Below, piece after piece: positions 7,701-15,287 of a DNA stretch of 38,015 nucleotides. The notes below the pieces were generated by a model that made no database searches, had not been told where the DNA came from, and saw only the letters and a list, made by a program, of their open reading frames with translations. Within the stretch, counting starts at the first letter, position 1. Each line of letters begins with the position of its first letter. Location: the NCBI GenBank assembly GCA_023432005.1, contig JAEYVF010000193.1, forward strand, positions 1 through 38,015. Reading direction: 5' to 3'. Both the position numbers and the translations under genes were made by a program. Source of the stretch: Actinomycetes bacterium (GTDB lineage Bacteria > Actinomycetota > Actinomycetes > Actinomycetales > Microbacteriaceae).

Positions 7701-8804
7701 TCAGCCCTGTGGAGGATCGGCGCGCAGCCACCCGCCCGCGGCGGCGGGGCGTCGCCCGCGCACCCACACCCGCGGCTCCCCCACGACCTTCACGCCATCC
7801 GTCAGCCACCGGGTCACCCCGGGTCCCCAGCCCGCGATGAGCGAGGCGCTCATCTCGTCGACGGGCAGCGGCCGCCCCGCGAGCACGAGGTACTGCGCGA
7901 TCGAGAGCCGCACGGCGTTCCACTCCCGCGCCACCTCGGCCCAGTCGGGGATCACCCAGCGCCCGTCGCGACCCGTCGCCCGGCCCCAGTCGGCGCGCCG
8001 CGACGAGGTGACGTCGATCGGATGCCGTCGGCACAGCGTCACCCAGGACTTCTCGTCGAGGTCGAGCACGCGTCCCGCCCCGCGCGTCGGCGACACGAGC
8101 GCCCGCTCCCAGCCGAGGGCGTCCTCGACGAGCGCGAGCCCGCACGGCACCTCGGCGAACGCCTCGCTCGCGGAGGGCAGGCAGGTCGGGAACGACCACC
8201 ACGTGCCCGAGGTGCGCTCCACGACCCGCCCCTGCACATCGGCGACGCGAGCGCTCGCCTCGTCGTGCGCGGTGTCGTCGCGCCACTCCGCCAGCACGGC
8301 ATCCGGATCGCGGAACCGGACCGTGCCGCTCACGTCGACGTCGAACTCCACGCGCCAGCCTGCGCCGAAGGACGAGGTGCTCCATCGCGCAAGCAGCCCG
8401 TCGGCCGCGATGCGGTCGGCGACCACTGCGAGTCCTTCCTCGACCTCCGCCCGAGAGGCGAGCGCGTCGCGCGCGCTCGGCGCCTGCCAGTACATCGCGT
8501 CGTCGACGGTCGCCGCGAGACACGCGAGCACGGCGGCGTCGTCGGCGAGCACGGCATCCACCGCCTCGGCGCGGATGCCGTCGAGCGCCCGCCGCACCTG
8601 CATGAGCCCCGTGGGCGGCGGCAGCGGCTCGTCCGCGCCCACCCCGACGCGGAGCACGCGGACGCTGCCGTCGTCGGCATGGAAGGCACGCTCGGCGTCG
8701 TGCACGACGGGCACGAGGTCGGGCTCGGCCGCGAGCGCCACCTCGAGGCAGAGCCGCCGCCCGCGGGGCGCCGCGAGGAGGCCTGCCGCCGAGGGGACGC
8801 GCAT
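7701..8804 (-). CDS. conserved hypothetical protein, 367 aa
   Basis: I do not recognise the family. It is a soluble protein rich in Asp, Glu, Ala and Trp with no signal peptide or membrane segment. Notable local features are the aromatic stretch TSGTWWSFPTCLP and the C-terminal SIAQYLVLAGRPLPVDE. The codon pattern matches its neighbours and the frame is uninterrupted, so it is a real gene. Start ATG at 8804 is two bases after the stop of the VOC-protein gene (TGATCATG), so it is coupled to that gene in one operon. The reading frame continues upstream to 8876, but only across the end of the VOC gene. Confidence 0.8.
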   Translation of the reverse strand: MRVPSAAGLLAAPRGRRLCLEVALAAEPDLVPVVHDAERAFHADDGSVRVLRVGVGADEPLPPPTGLMQVRRALDGIRAEAVDAVLADDAAVLACLAATVDDAMYWQAPSARDALASRAEVEEGLAVVADRIAADGLLARWSTSSFGAGWRVEFDVDVSGTVRFRDPDAVLAEWRDDTAHDEASARVADVQGRVVERTSGTWWSFPTCLPSASEAFAEVPCGLALVEDALGWERALVSPTRGAGRVLDLDEKSWVTLCRRHPIDVTSSRRADWGRATGRDGRWVIPDWAEVAREWNAVRLSIAQYLVLAGRPLPVDEMSASLIAGWGPGVTRWLTDGVKVVGEPRVWVRGRRPAAAGGWLRADPPQG

Positions 8805-8806
8805 GA

Positions 8807-9202
8807 TCAGCCCTGGTAGCCGATGAGCCAGTGCACGCCGAAGCCGTCGCGCACCTGGCCGTCGTGATCGCCCCACGCGCGCGCGGTGAGCGGCTCGAGC
8901 ACCTCGCCGCCCTCCGCGAGCGCGGCGAACCAGCCCTCGAGCGTCGCGGGCTCCGCGGTGCCGAGCAGCGAGAACATGCCGCCGCGCATCCGGAACGCGT
9001 CGTCGCCGCCCGCGGCGTCGGCGGCGAACAGCGAGACCGGCCCCCTGAGCGAGCCGTGGGCGATCGCATCCGCCGGTCCGTCGTCGCGCCCGAAGTCGGC
9101 GTAGCTGTTGAGCTCGAGCTCGCCGCCGAAGATCTCGTGGTAGCGCGTGAGCGCCTCGCGGGCCGTGCCGGGGAGCAGCAGGTAGGGGGTGAGTCCGGCC
9201 AT
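8807..9202 (-). CDS. PhnB-like VOC (glyoxalase-fold) protein
   Basis: A 131-residue single VOC-fold protein of the PhnB/YjdN group, with the typical start PYLLLPGTAREAL, the FGGELELNSY strand and the end DGFGVHWLIGYQG. Members include metal-binding and 3-demethylubiquinone-methyltransferase-like proteins of mostly unknown function; no substrate can be named. ATG at 9202 is preceded at six bases by TAGCGT, so the transcript is probably leaderless. It is divergent from the GNAT gene. Confidence 0.85.
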   Translation of the reverse strand: MAGLTPYLLLPGTAREALTRYHEIFGGELELNSYADFGRDDGPADAIAHGSLRGPVSLFAADAAGGDDAFRMRGGMFSLLGTAEPATLEGWFAALAEGGEVLEPLTARAWGDHDGQVRDGFGVHWLIGYQG

Positions 9203-9208
9203 GTCACC

Positions 9209-9214
9209 ACGCTA
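9209..9214 (-). promoter_or_regulatory. leaderless promoter of the VOC gene
   Basis: TAGCGT on the minus strand, six bases (GGTGAC), then ATG at 9202. Confidence 0.6.
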
Positions 9215-9225
9215 CTCCGCGGGTC

Positions 9226-9231
9226 TACCGT
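9226..9231 (+). promoter_or_regulatory. leaderless promoter of the GNAT gene
   Basis: TACCGT, six bases (GGGACA), then GTG at 9238. It is divergent from the VOC promoter 11 bases away. Confidence 0.6.
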
Positions 9232-9237
9232 GGGACA

Positions 9238-9753
9238 GTGACCGAGATCATCCGCGATGCCGCCCCCTCCGATGCCGAGCGCATCACCGACATCTGGGCG
9301 ATCGGATGGCGCGACGGCCACCTCGCCGACGCGCCCGCCGAACTGGTCGCCGAGCGCACGCGCGAGAGCTTCGTGCCGCGCGTCGCGGCCTCCCTCGGCG
9401 GCACGCGCGTCGCCGAGGTCGACGGGGTCGTCGCGGGCTTCACGATGATGCACGGCGACGAGATCGAGCAGGTCTACGTGCACGCCGACCATCGCGGTTC
9501 GGGTATCGCGGGCCGGTTGCTCGCGGATGCCGCCGAGCGCGTGCGCGAGGCGGGTCACGCCGTGCCGTGGCTCGCCGTCGCCCGCGGCAACGCCCGCGCC
9601 CGCCGCTTCTACGAGCGCGAGGGCTGGACGGATGCCGGCGAGTTCGCCTACGACGCCCCGCTCGAGGGCGGACGCACCCTCCCGGTGCCCTGCCACCGCA
9701 TGGAGCTACGCTCCCCCGCCACCTCCCCCGCCCGCGCCGACGCTCGGAGCTGA
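9238..9753 (+). CDS. GNAT-family N-acetyltransferase
   Basis: A 171-residue acetyl-CoA-dependent acyltransferase. The GNAT core shows motif A (IEQVYVHADHRGSGIAGRLLADAAERV, with the acetyl-CoA loop HRGSGIAG) and motif B (LAVARGNARARRFYEREGW). The Pro/Ala-rich last 15 residues are probably disordered. The substrate is unknown. GTG at 9238 coincides with the predicted transcript start. The gene converges on the VanY-like gene with ten bases between stops. Confidence 0.88.
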   Translation: MTEIIRDAAPSDAERITDIWAIGWRDGHLADAPAELVAERTRESFVPRVAASLGGTRVAEVDGVVAGFTMMHGDEIEQVYVHADHRGSGIAGRLLADAAERVREAGHAVPWLAVARGNARARRFYEREGWTDAGEFAYDAPLEGGRTLPVPCHRMELRSPATSPARADARS

Positions 9754-9778
9754 TCCCCGCGACTCAGCCGCGGTCGGC
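9736..9778. terminator. possible bidirectional terminator, GNAT/VanY
   Basis: An outer stem GCCGAC/GTCGGC (9736-9741 with 9773-9778) and an inner stem GCTGA/TCAGC (9749-9753 with 9764-9768) are separated by an internal loop. The inner stem contains the GNAT stop TGA and the complement of the VanY stop. Confidence 0.35.
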
Positions 9779-10387
9779 GGCGTCGAGGCTCATGCGGGGG
9801 CACGCGCCGCCCCGCGCCTCGGGCACGTACTCGTAGTGCCACGGCTCGTTCGCGAGCGTCTGGCAGAGCCCGTACGCGGTCCCGTGCTGCGACAGCCAGT
9901 CGAGCGCGTCCCAGTCGCCGAGGTCGACGGCCTCACCCGACACGTGCTTCGAGGACACCGGCGTCGCGACCCAGCGGGCTGCCTCGGCCTCGGAGCCGTA
10001 GCGGGCCACCGCGTCGGCGCGCAGCGAGGCCTGCAGCGCGGTCGAGCGCCATCCGCTCGTGACGGCGAACTCGACCCCGGATGCTCGCGCGTCGGTCGCC
10101 GCCGCCCGCAGCGCCGCGCGCAGCTCGGGCGTCAGCCGCTGGACGGCGGGCACGCCGTCGTCGAAGACGCTCGGCCGGTGCTCGCCGTCGATGGCGCCGT
10201 CGTCGACGCCGAGCACTCCGTCGTCCTGCCACGCGTCATCGGCGGACGTGTCTCCGCCGCGCGTCCCGGCGTCGGCGGCGAGCGGCGTGGACAGCACCTG
10301 CACGGTGCACGCGGTGGCGCCGAAGAGCAGCACCCCGACGAGGACGGATGCCGCGGCCCGGCGCGTGGATACCTCTGCGATACGCAT
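9764..10387 (-). CDS. VanY-like D-alanyl-D-alanine carboxypeptidase
   Basis: A 207-residue extracytoplasmic zinc peptidase of the M15B family, which trims the terminal D-Ala of peptidoglycan stem peptides. It has TSGWRS, the zinc motif SKHVSGEAVDLG (HxxxxxxD) and the second motif EPWHYEY, all intact. Residues 10-27 are hydrophobic and end in GATAC, a possible but non-ideal lipobox (Ala rather than Leu at -3), so it may be a lipoprotein or simply secreted. ATG at 10387 gives this signal; an in-frame upstream start at 10450 would precede it with a charged stretch. It lies in the accessory block between DUF2469 and yraN. Confidence 0.88.
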   Translation of the reverse strand: MRIAEVSTRRAAASVLVGVLLFGATACTVQVLSTPLAADAGTRGGDTSADDAWQDDGVLGVDDGAIDGEHRPSVFDDGVPAVQRLTPELRAALRAAATDARASGVEFAVTSGWRSTALQASLRADAVARYGSEAEAARWVATPVSSKHVSGEAVDLGDWDALDWLSQHGTAYGLCQTLANEPWHYEYVPEARGGACPRMSLDAADRG

Positions 10388-10440
10388 GCCTCCATCGCAC
10401 GCGAGGGGATGTTGCCGGGTCGTCGCGAGAATCCGATATG

Positions 10441-10457
10441 CGGGCGACACGCGCCCG
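10441..10457 (-). terminator. short hairpin after the SEC-C gene
   Basis: CGGGCG and CGCCCG (10441-10446 with 10452-10457) form a six-base stem just beyond the SEC-C gene stop at 10472. It has no T-run; it could be a weak terminator. Confidence 0.3.
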
Positions 10458-10471
10458 GCGTGCCCGATCGC

Positions 10472-10852
10472 CTAGAGCTGCTCGCCGTCGAGGTAGACCC
10501 AGCGCCCGTCGACGCGCGAGAAGCGCGAGCGCTCGTGCAGCAGACCGGCGCCTTCCGGCGCCCGGTACGACGCGCGGAACTCCACGACCCCTCGGGCGTC
10601 ATCCGCTCCGCCCGCGACGGTGTCGACGATCTGCAGGCGACGCCACACGACATCCGCGTCGAGGGCGAGCTCGGCGGGCCTGGTCGACGGATGCCACGAC
10701 GCCAGCAGGTACGCCGCGTCGCCACGCGCGAACGCCGAGAACCGGGAGCGCATGAGCGCCTCGGCGGTGGACGCCGGCAGCCCCGCGTGGATCGCCCCGC
10801 AGCACGCCGTGTACGCGTCGCCCGAACCGCACGGGCACGCCGCGTCGCTCAT
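10472..10852 (-). CDS. YchJ-family SEC-C motif protein
   Basis: A 126-residue protein that opens with the SEC-C zinc motif CPCGSGDAYTACC and continues with an NTF2-like YchJ domain (EALMRSRFSAFARGDAAYLLASWHPSTRP, then FRASYR). SEC-C motifs bind zinc and often mediate ribosome or chaperone contacts; the role of YchJ is unknown. Start ATG is four bases after the DUF2469 stop, so it probably belongs to the rnhB operon. Confidence 0.9.
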   Translation of the reverse strand: MSDAACPCGSGDAYTACCGAIHAGLPASTAEALMRSRFSAFARGDAAYLLASWHPSTRPAELALDADVVWRRLQIVDTVAGGADDARGVVEFRASYRAPEGAGLLHERSRFSRVDGRWVYLDGEQL

Positions 10853-10856
10853 CCGA

Positions 10857-11180
10857 TCACTCGTCGAGCGCGAGCTCCTTGGGGAGCTCGAGGTCCTTGT
10901 CGCCGCGCACCTCGACGTTGACGTCCTTGAAGGTCAGCACGCGCACGCTCTTCACGAAGCGGTCGGCGCGGTACACGTCCCACACCCACACGTCGTTCAT
11001 CGTGAGCTCGAAGTAGAAGTCGTGCTCGGCGTCGTGGCGCTCGAGCGTGACGTCGTTGGCGAGGTAGAAGCGTCGCTCCGTCTCGATCACGTACTTGAAC
11101 TGGCCCACCACATCGCGGTACTCGCGATACAGCGAGAGCTCCATCTCGCGGTCGTAGTCGTCGAACTCGTCCTCGTCCAT
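10857..11180 (-). CDS. DUF2469 family protein
   Basis: A 107-residue acidic protein beginning MDEDEFDDYDREMELSLY, the hallmark of the actinobacterial DUF2469 family that sits beside rnhB. It has FKYVIETERRFYLAN and FELTMNDVWVWDVYR. The function is unknown. A TAGACT box lies eight bases upstream of ATG (11189-11194), so the message may have a leader of only one or two bases despite the rnhB gene being just 45 bases upstream. Confidence 0.93.
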   Translation of the reverse strand: MDEDEFDDYDREMELSLYREYRDVVGQFKYVIETERRFYLANDVTLERHDAEHDFYFELTMNDVWVWDVYRADRFVKSVRVLTFKDVNVEVRGDKDLELPKELALDE

Positions 11181-11188
11181 CGGGGATG

Positions 11189-11194
11189 AGTCTA
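11189..11194 (-). promoter_or_regulatory. near-leaderless promoter of DUF2469 gene
   Basis: TAGACT on the minus strand with eight bases before ATG at 11180, two more than the strict leaderless spacing seen elsewhere in the window. Confidence 0.4.
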
Positions 11195-11225
11195 GTTCTG
11201 CGCGAGCGGCGGTGTCGGCCGAGGG

Positions 11226-11891
11226 CTAGAACAGGGCGGGCTGCTTGAGCCAGCTCCAGCGGTGCAGGGCCGAGGCGCCGAGGCGGTCGATCGCGGCGTA
11301 GTGGGTCGACGACGCGTAACCCTTGTTGCTCGGCCACTCGTAGCCCGGATGCGCGCTGTCGGCCTCGATCATGAGCCGGTCGCGGTGCACCTTCGCGAGC
11401 ACGGATGCCGCCGCGACGCTCGCGCAGTCACGGTCGGCCTTGACGCGGGTGACGACGCGCGGGCGCGAGGTGTCGGGCCAGGAGGCGATCGCCGGCGTGA
11501 GCCAGTCGTGGGAGCCGTCGAGCACGACGACGGCCGACTCGACGGGCACTCCCGCCGCGACGAGCGCCTCGAGACCGCGCACCGCGGCGAGCCCGAGGCC
11601 TGCGATGATGCCGAGCGCGTCGACCTCGGCGTTGTCCGCGAGCCCGACGGCCGAGTGCGGCGCCCACGCGAGCACCTCGGGGTGCAGCTCCTCGCGGCGC
11701 TGCTCGGACAGCAGCTTCGAGTCGCGGAGCCCCTTCGGCATCCGCTTCACGTCGGGCAGGAACACGCCGAGGCCCACGGCCACGGGGCCCGCGATCGCGC
11801 CGCGACCCACCTCGTCGACGCCGATCACGATCGTGGCCCCGTCGCGGAAGAGCCCGCGCTCCATGCGCAACGTCGGGTCGGCGACGGTCAT
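11226..11891 (-). CDS. rnhB: ribonuclease HII
   Basis: A 221-residue enzyme that cleaves RNA in RNA-DNA hybrids and at single ribonucleotides. It has IGVDEVGRGAIAGPV (D26, E27 of the DEDD site), RDSKLLSEQRREEL, VVLDGSHDW and VTRVKADRDCASVAAASVLAKVHRD, with the usual C-terminal HYAAIDRLG. Its length is family-typical. Its ATG overlaps the lepB stop by four bases, so it is translationally coupled. Confidence 0.97.
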   Translation of the reverse strand: MTVADPTLRMERGLFRDGATIVIGVDEVGRGAIAGPVAVGLGVFLPDVKRMPKGLRDSKLLSEQRREELHPEVLAWAPHSAVGLADNAEVDALGIIAGLGLAAVRGLEALVAAGVPVESAVVVLDGSHDWLTPAIASWPDTSRPRVVTRVKADRDCASVAAASVLAKVHRDRLMIEADSAHPGYEWPSNKGYASSTHYAAIDRLGASALHRWSWLKQPALF

Positions 11892-12736
11892 CCCTCGGCG
11901 CCCTCCGCCTCGTCGCCGGTCTCGGCGCCCTCGGGGGCGTCGTCCGGCGCGGGCGTCGGGGCGGGAGTGCCGCTCTCGACGCCGTCGAACACGAGCGGGT
12001 AGTCGTCGAGCCAGGTCCAGCGCTCGACGGGCCAGGAGATGAGGATCGCGCGGCCCACGACGTTGCCCTCGGGCACGAAGCCGTTGCCCGGCTTGTCGCG
12101 GTTGTAGCGGGAGTCGCGCGAGTTCCAGCGGTTGTCGCCCATGACCCAGAGGGAGCCCTCGGGAACGGTCACGTCGAAGTCGTCGCGCGAGACCCGCGTC
12201 ACGCCCTCGGGCAGCTTCACGTACGCGTCCTCGTCGATCGGCACGCCGTTGACCGACATCCGCCCGAAGTCGTCGCAGCACACGACGTGGTCGCCCGGCA
12301 GCCCGATGACGCGCTTGATGAGGTGGTCGTTCGAGTCGGGCGCCGTGAGGCCCACGATCGAGCCGAGCCACTCGAAGAAGCCCGAGATGGGGTCCTTCGG
12401 GGGCTCGTATACGGGATCGAGCCAGCCGCCCGGGTCGGTGAACACGATGACGTCGCCGCGCGACACCGGGGTCAGCTCGGGGACGAGCTGGTTCACGATG
12501 ATGCGGTCGTTGACGATGAGGGTGTCCTCCATCGACTCCGACGGGATGTAGAACGACCGGATGAGGAAGGTCTTGATGAGGAAGGAGATGACGATGGCCG
12601 CGAGCACGATGACGAGCACGTCGCGCACGAACAGGGCGAACCCGCGCTTGCGCTTGTCGGAGGCCTCCGTCTCGGCGGCCTGGTCCGCGTCATCCGCGGG
12701 TGTCTCCTCCGCGCGCGCCTGGGTGTCCTCGCTCAT
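11888..12736 (-). CDS. lepB: signal peptidase I
   Basis: A 282-residue membrane-anchored serine protease that removes Sec signal peptides. An acidic N-terminal tail (1-30) is followed by one membrane segment (about 38-58), then the catalytic SESMEDTL (S68) and the general-base K141 in LIKRVIGLPGD, and the box MGDNRWNSRDSR. A Pro/Glu-rich C-terminal tail (about 258-282) is probably disordered. The start is ATG at 12736 after AGGGGAG; the in-frame region further upstream lacks family similarity. Confidence 0.96.
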   Translation of the reverse strand: MSEDTQARAEETPADDADQAAETEASDKRKRGFALFVRDVLVIVLAAIVISFLIKTFLIRSFYIPSESMEDTLIVNDRIIVNQLVPELTPVSRGDVIVFTDPGGWLDPVYEPPKDPISGFFEWLGSIVGLTAPDSNDHLIKRVIGLPGDHVVCCDDFGRMSVNGVPIDEDAYVKLPEGVTRVSRDDFDVTVPEGSLWVMGDNRWNSRDSRYNRDKPGNGFVPEGNVVGRAILISWPVERWTWLDDYPLVFDGVESGTPAPTPAPDDAPEGAETGDEAEGAEG

Positions 12737-12757
12737 CACTCCCCTGAGATCCCTGCA

Positions 12758-12763
12758 AGCATA
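12758..12763 (-). promoter_or_regulatory. probable lepB promoter
   Basis: TATGCT on the minus strand predicts a transcript start near 12751 and a 15-base leader carrying the AGGGGAG ribosome site. Confidence 0.45.
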
Positions 12764-12827
12764 AGCGCGGCCCCGCGCCCCCGACGGCATGCGACACCCG
12801 CGGCGGCGAACGGGTGCGCGAACGCGA

Positions 12828-12864
12828 CGGAGCCCGGCCCCGCGGATGCGGGAACCGGGCTCCG
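12828..12864 (-). terminator. terminator hairpin after rplS
   Basis: CGGAGCCCGG (12828-12837) pairs perfectly with CCGGGCTCCG (12855-12864), just beyond the rplS stop at 12883. There is no T-run, as is common in actinobacteria. It separates rplS from the lepB promoter. Confidence 0.65.
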
Positions 12865-12882
12865 GAACGGATGCGGCGGGGC

Positions 12883-13230
12883 TCAGGCCTCGCGGCGCTC
12901 CTTGATCTTCGCCTTCTTGCCGCGCAGCTCACGCAGGTAGTAGAGCTTGGCGCGACGGACGTCACCGCGGGTGACGACCTCGATGTGGTCGATGACCGGC
13001 GAGTGCACCGGGAAGGTGCGCTCGACGCCCACCTGGAAGCTGACCTTGCGGACCGTGAAGGTCTCGCGCACGCCCTCGTTGGCGCGGGCGATCACGACGC
13101 CCTGGAACACCTGGATACGCGAGCGGCTGCCCTCGATGATGTTGACGTGCACCTTGACGGTGTCGCCGGGGCGGAACTCGGGGATGTCGGAACGCAGCGA
13201 GGCGGCGTCGACGTCGTCGAGGATGTGCAT
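12883..13230 (-). CDS. rplS: 50S ribosomal protein L19
   Basis: A 115-residue large-subunit protein at the subunit interface. It has FRPGDTVKVHVNIIEG, RIQVFQGVVIARANEG, ETFTVRK, GVERTFPVHSP and the terminal RAKLYYLRELRGKKAKIKE. ATG at 13230 gives the usual N-terminus MHILDDVD; the longer open frame upstream is leader. trmD, its usual upstream neighbour, is not adjacent here but lies at 18730-19425. Confidence 0.98.
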   Translation of the reverse strand: MHILDDVDAASLRSDIPEFRPGDTVKVHVNIIEGSRSRIQVFQGVVIARANEGVRETFTVRKVSFQVGVERTFPVHSPVIDHIEVVTRGDVRRAKLYYLRELRGKKAKIKERREA

Positions 13231-13353
13231 GGGATTCTTCGCTCTCTGCGCCCGCCACAGGTCGAACGCGGGTATACGGAAATCAGAGTGTGGGTTGCGC
13301 CTCTCGCTGCGACGACCCCCCTGTGGCAGGGCCGCGCGGAAGCACAATCGACA

Positions 13354-13362
13354 ATTCTGCCA
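13354..13362 (-). promoter_or_regulatory. probable rplS promoter
   Basis: On the minus strand TGG directly precedes CAGAAT (13359 down to 13354), an extended -10 candidate. It would give a leader of about 115 bases before rplS. No clear -35 was found. Confidence 0.3.
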
Positions 13363-13405
13363 TACCGGGGCCGTGACGAGCGACCGCGGACTCCGTCGCC
13401 CTCCC

Positions 13406-14212
13406 TCAGCCTGCGACGGGCGGTTCGTCCCACCGCGTCTCGGGGGTGGCGCACGTGCCCCGGAACACGTACTGCGAGGGGAGCTTGCGCTCGTGGCTCG
13501 TCCAGTCGATGGGCGGGCGCTTGGCGTCGTCGGGCACGTAGCCGAGCCGGTACACGGCCATGAGCTCGAGCTCGTCGGGCACCTCGAGCAGGCGCACGAT
13601 CTCGTCCCAGCGGCCCGGCACCTCCATCGGGAAGGAGATGAACTGGATGCCCATGCCGAGCATGGTCGTCGTGAGCCACACGTTCTCCATCGCGGCGCCC
13701 ATCGAGAACACCGAGTAGAACGACGAGAGCTCGCCCGGCCGGTACTCGGAGCGGTCGAGCATGACGCCGAGCAGCAGCGGCGATCCCGCGACCAGCTTGC
13801 GGTTCTCCTCGCCGAGCAGCTGCGGCACGCGCATGGTGTTCATGAGCTTCTGGCCGCGCGCCGTGAACACCTGGCTCGTGAAGGGCCGCAGCGGGGCGGG
13901 CAGCTTGTCGAACAGCATCCCGCTGCGCTTCTCGGCCATCTCCTGCTTGCTGAAGCGGAAGTACGGCTTGTAGCGCTCGAAGAAGGTGCCGTTCGACATC
14001 GCCTCCGTCATCGACTCGCCGCTGATGCGCGCGATGGTCTCGATCGTGTCGCGCTCCTCGACGAGCACGAAGCGCCACGGCTGGCTGTTGAGCTGCGACG
14101 GCGCGCGGCTCGCGACCTCCATGAGAAGCCGCTGGTGCTCCTCCGAGACGGGCCGCGGGTCGAGCGGGCCGTTCGTCGTCTTCCGGCGGCGCACCACCTC
14201 GAGGAAGTCCAT
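13406..14212 (-). CDS. nitroreductase-family FMN oxidoreductase
   Basis: A 268-residue flavoenzyme. The N-terminus shows the nitroreductase FMN contacts RRRKTTNGPLDPRPV and SRAPSQLNSQPWRFVLV; the later MGAAMENVWLTTTMLGMGIQF is the family's second FMN region. The substrate is unknown; family members reduce nitro groups or quinones, or oxidise rings in natural-product pathways. It is the last gene of the polyketide operon, its start overlapping the upstream stop by one base (TGATG), so a tailoring role is plausible but inferred. An SD-like GAGAGGAG precedes the ATG. Confidence 0.88.
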   Translation of the reverse strand: MDFLEVVRRRKTTNGPLDPRPVSEEHQRLLMEVASRAPSQLNSQPWRFVLVEERDTIETIARISGESMTEAMSNGTFFERYKPYFRFSKQEMAEKRSGMLFDKLPAPLRPFTSQVFTARGQKLMNTMRVPQLLGEENRKLVAGSPLLLGVMLDRSEYRPGELSSFYSVFSMGAAMENVWLTTTMLGMGIQFISFPMEVPGRWDEIVRLLEVPDELELMAVYRLGYVPDDAKRPPIDWTSHERKLPSQYVFRGTCATPETRWDEPPVAG

Positions 14213-14598
14213 CAGCGTGCTCCTCTCACGGGGCGCCCTCGGCGCGCGCCCCTCTCAGTCGTGCGGGGCGGACGCGGCCGGGTGGTGACGGCGAGCGCCG
14301 CCCCGAGGAAGGGCGCGACGGATGCCGCGAGGAGCGGATGCCGCCAGCCGCGGGTTCCGGCGTACGGGATCGCGGCGAGCGGCGCGAGCGCCGGTGCGAG
14401 CACGGCTCCCTCTGCCCCGCGCTCCGCGAGGAGCGCGATCGTCGCGGCCGTCGTCGTGCCCGCCGTCGCGATGTAGAGCGCGTGATGCACCCAGCGCGCG
14501 CGGCCCGTGCGCAGCCTCCCGGTCGCCACGCCGATGCCGAGCGTGCAGCTCGCGGCGTAGGAGCACGCGGCGGCGATCGTGAGGGCCCGCGAGATCAT
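14212..14598 (-). CDS. small membrane protein in polyketide operon
   Basis: A 128-residue protein of unknown family with about four hydrophobic segments (roughly 5-25, 37-60, 63-78 and 88-105) and a basic Arg/Pro-rich tail. WVHHALYIATAG is the most distinctive stretch. The start overlaps the methyltransferase stop by four bases (ATGA) and the end overlaps the nitroreductase start. Its role may be membrane anchoring or transport for the operon product; this is inference. Confidence 0.75.
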   Translation of the reverse strand: MISRALTIAAACSYAASCTLGIGVATGRLRTGRARWVHHALYIATAGTTTAATIALLAERGAEGAVLAPALAPLAAIPYAGTRGWRHPLLAASVAPFLGAALAVTTRPRPPRTTERGARRGRPVRGAR

Positions 14599-15287
14599 CG
14601 ACTCCCCTCCCCCAGCCCGCGCACGAGCAGCAGTCGGAACGGCGTCGCCGTCTCCACGTGCCAGCCGGCTGGCGCCGCCTCGGCGAGCTCGGCGGCCGTG
14701 TAGCTGCGGCGGATCGAGAGCCGCCCGTCGTCGTAGAGGAAGGAGCGCCGCGCGACCGGGCGCGTCGCGAGCGTGTAGAGCGCGAGCGCCGTCGACGACC
14801 GGCGGATGTCGTTATGGAGCGCCCGCGGCGCGAGGCGCGCGCTGTCGGCGAGGAACGGTGCGAGCTCGTCGAGGTGGTGCAGCACGTGGTTCGACACCGC
14901 GAGGTCGAAGCGTTCGCCCGCCCCCACGAGCTCGGCCGTCGAGGCTGCCCGCAGCACGACATCCGGATCGGGGGTGCGCGACGCGAAGGCGTGCGCACGC
15001 GCGTCGGGGTCGATCGCGGTCACCTCGAGCCGCAGCCCGTCGCGCCGCGCCCAGCCGGCGAGCGCGCGGGCGACATCGCCGCCGCCCGATCCGATGTCGA
15101 GCAGCCGGAAGGGCGCTCGAGCCGAGAGCAGAGGGCGGATGCGGCGCCGGTAGATGCGGCCCCAGCCCGCGAGCACGCGATTGACGACCCGGAACTGGCG
15201 GTAGGTGCTCTCGAGGAGGCTCAGGTCGCACGCGGGGTCGTCCATCCACTCGCGCTCGAGGGTCTCGCGCTCGCGGAGGGCCGTCAT
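14595..15287 (-). CDS. class I SAM-dependent methyltransferase
   Basis: A 230-residue Rossmann methyltransferase. Motif I is LLDIGSGGGDVARAL (about 62-76), the acidic strand end is VTAIDPDA, and the post-motif NHVLHHLDE is typical of small-molecule C- or O-methyltransferases. Four-base ATGA overlaps with the upstream polyketide synthase and the downstream membrane-protein gene indicate coupled translation. By analogy with type III PKS-methyltransferase pairs such as srsAB of Streptomyces griseus, it probably methylates the polyketide product; the acceptor position is unknown. Confidence 0.88.
   Translation of the reverse strand: MTALRERETLEREWMDDPACDLSLLESTYRQFRVVNRVLAGWGRIYRRRIRPLLSARAPFRLLDIGSGGGDVARALAGWARRDGLRLEVTAIDPDARAHAFASRTPDPDVVLRAASTAELVGAGERFDLAVSNHVLHHLDELAPFLADSARLAPRALHNDIRRSSTALALYTLATRPVARRSFLYDDGRLSIRRSYTAAELAEAAPAGWHVETATPFRLLLVRGLGEGSR

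Noticed and set aside
13231..13347. An N-terminal extension of L19
   Set aside because: The frame is open, but the extension lacks L19 similarity and the normal MHILDDVD start is present at 13230.
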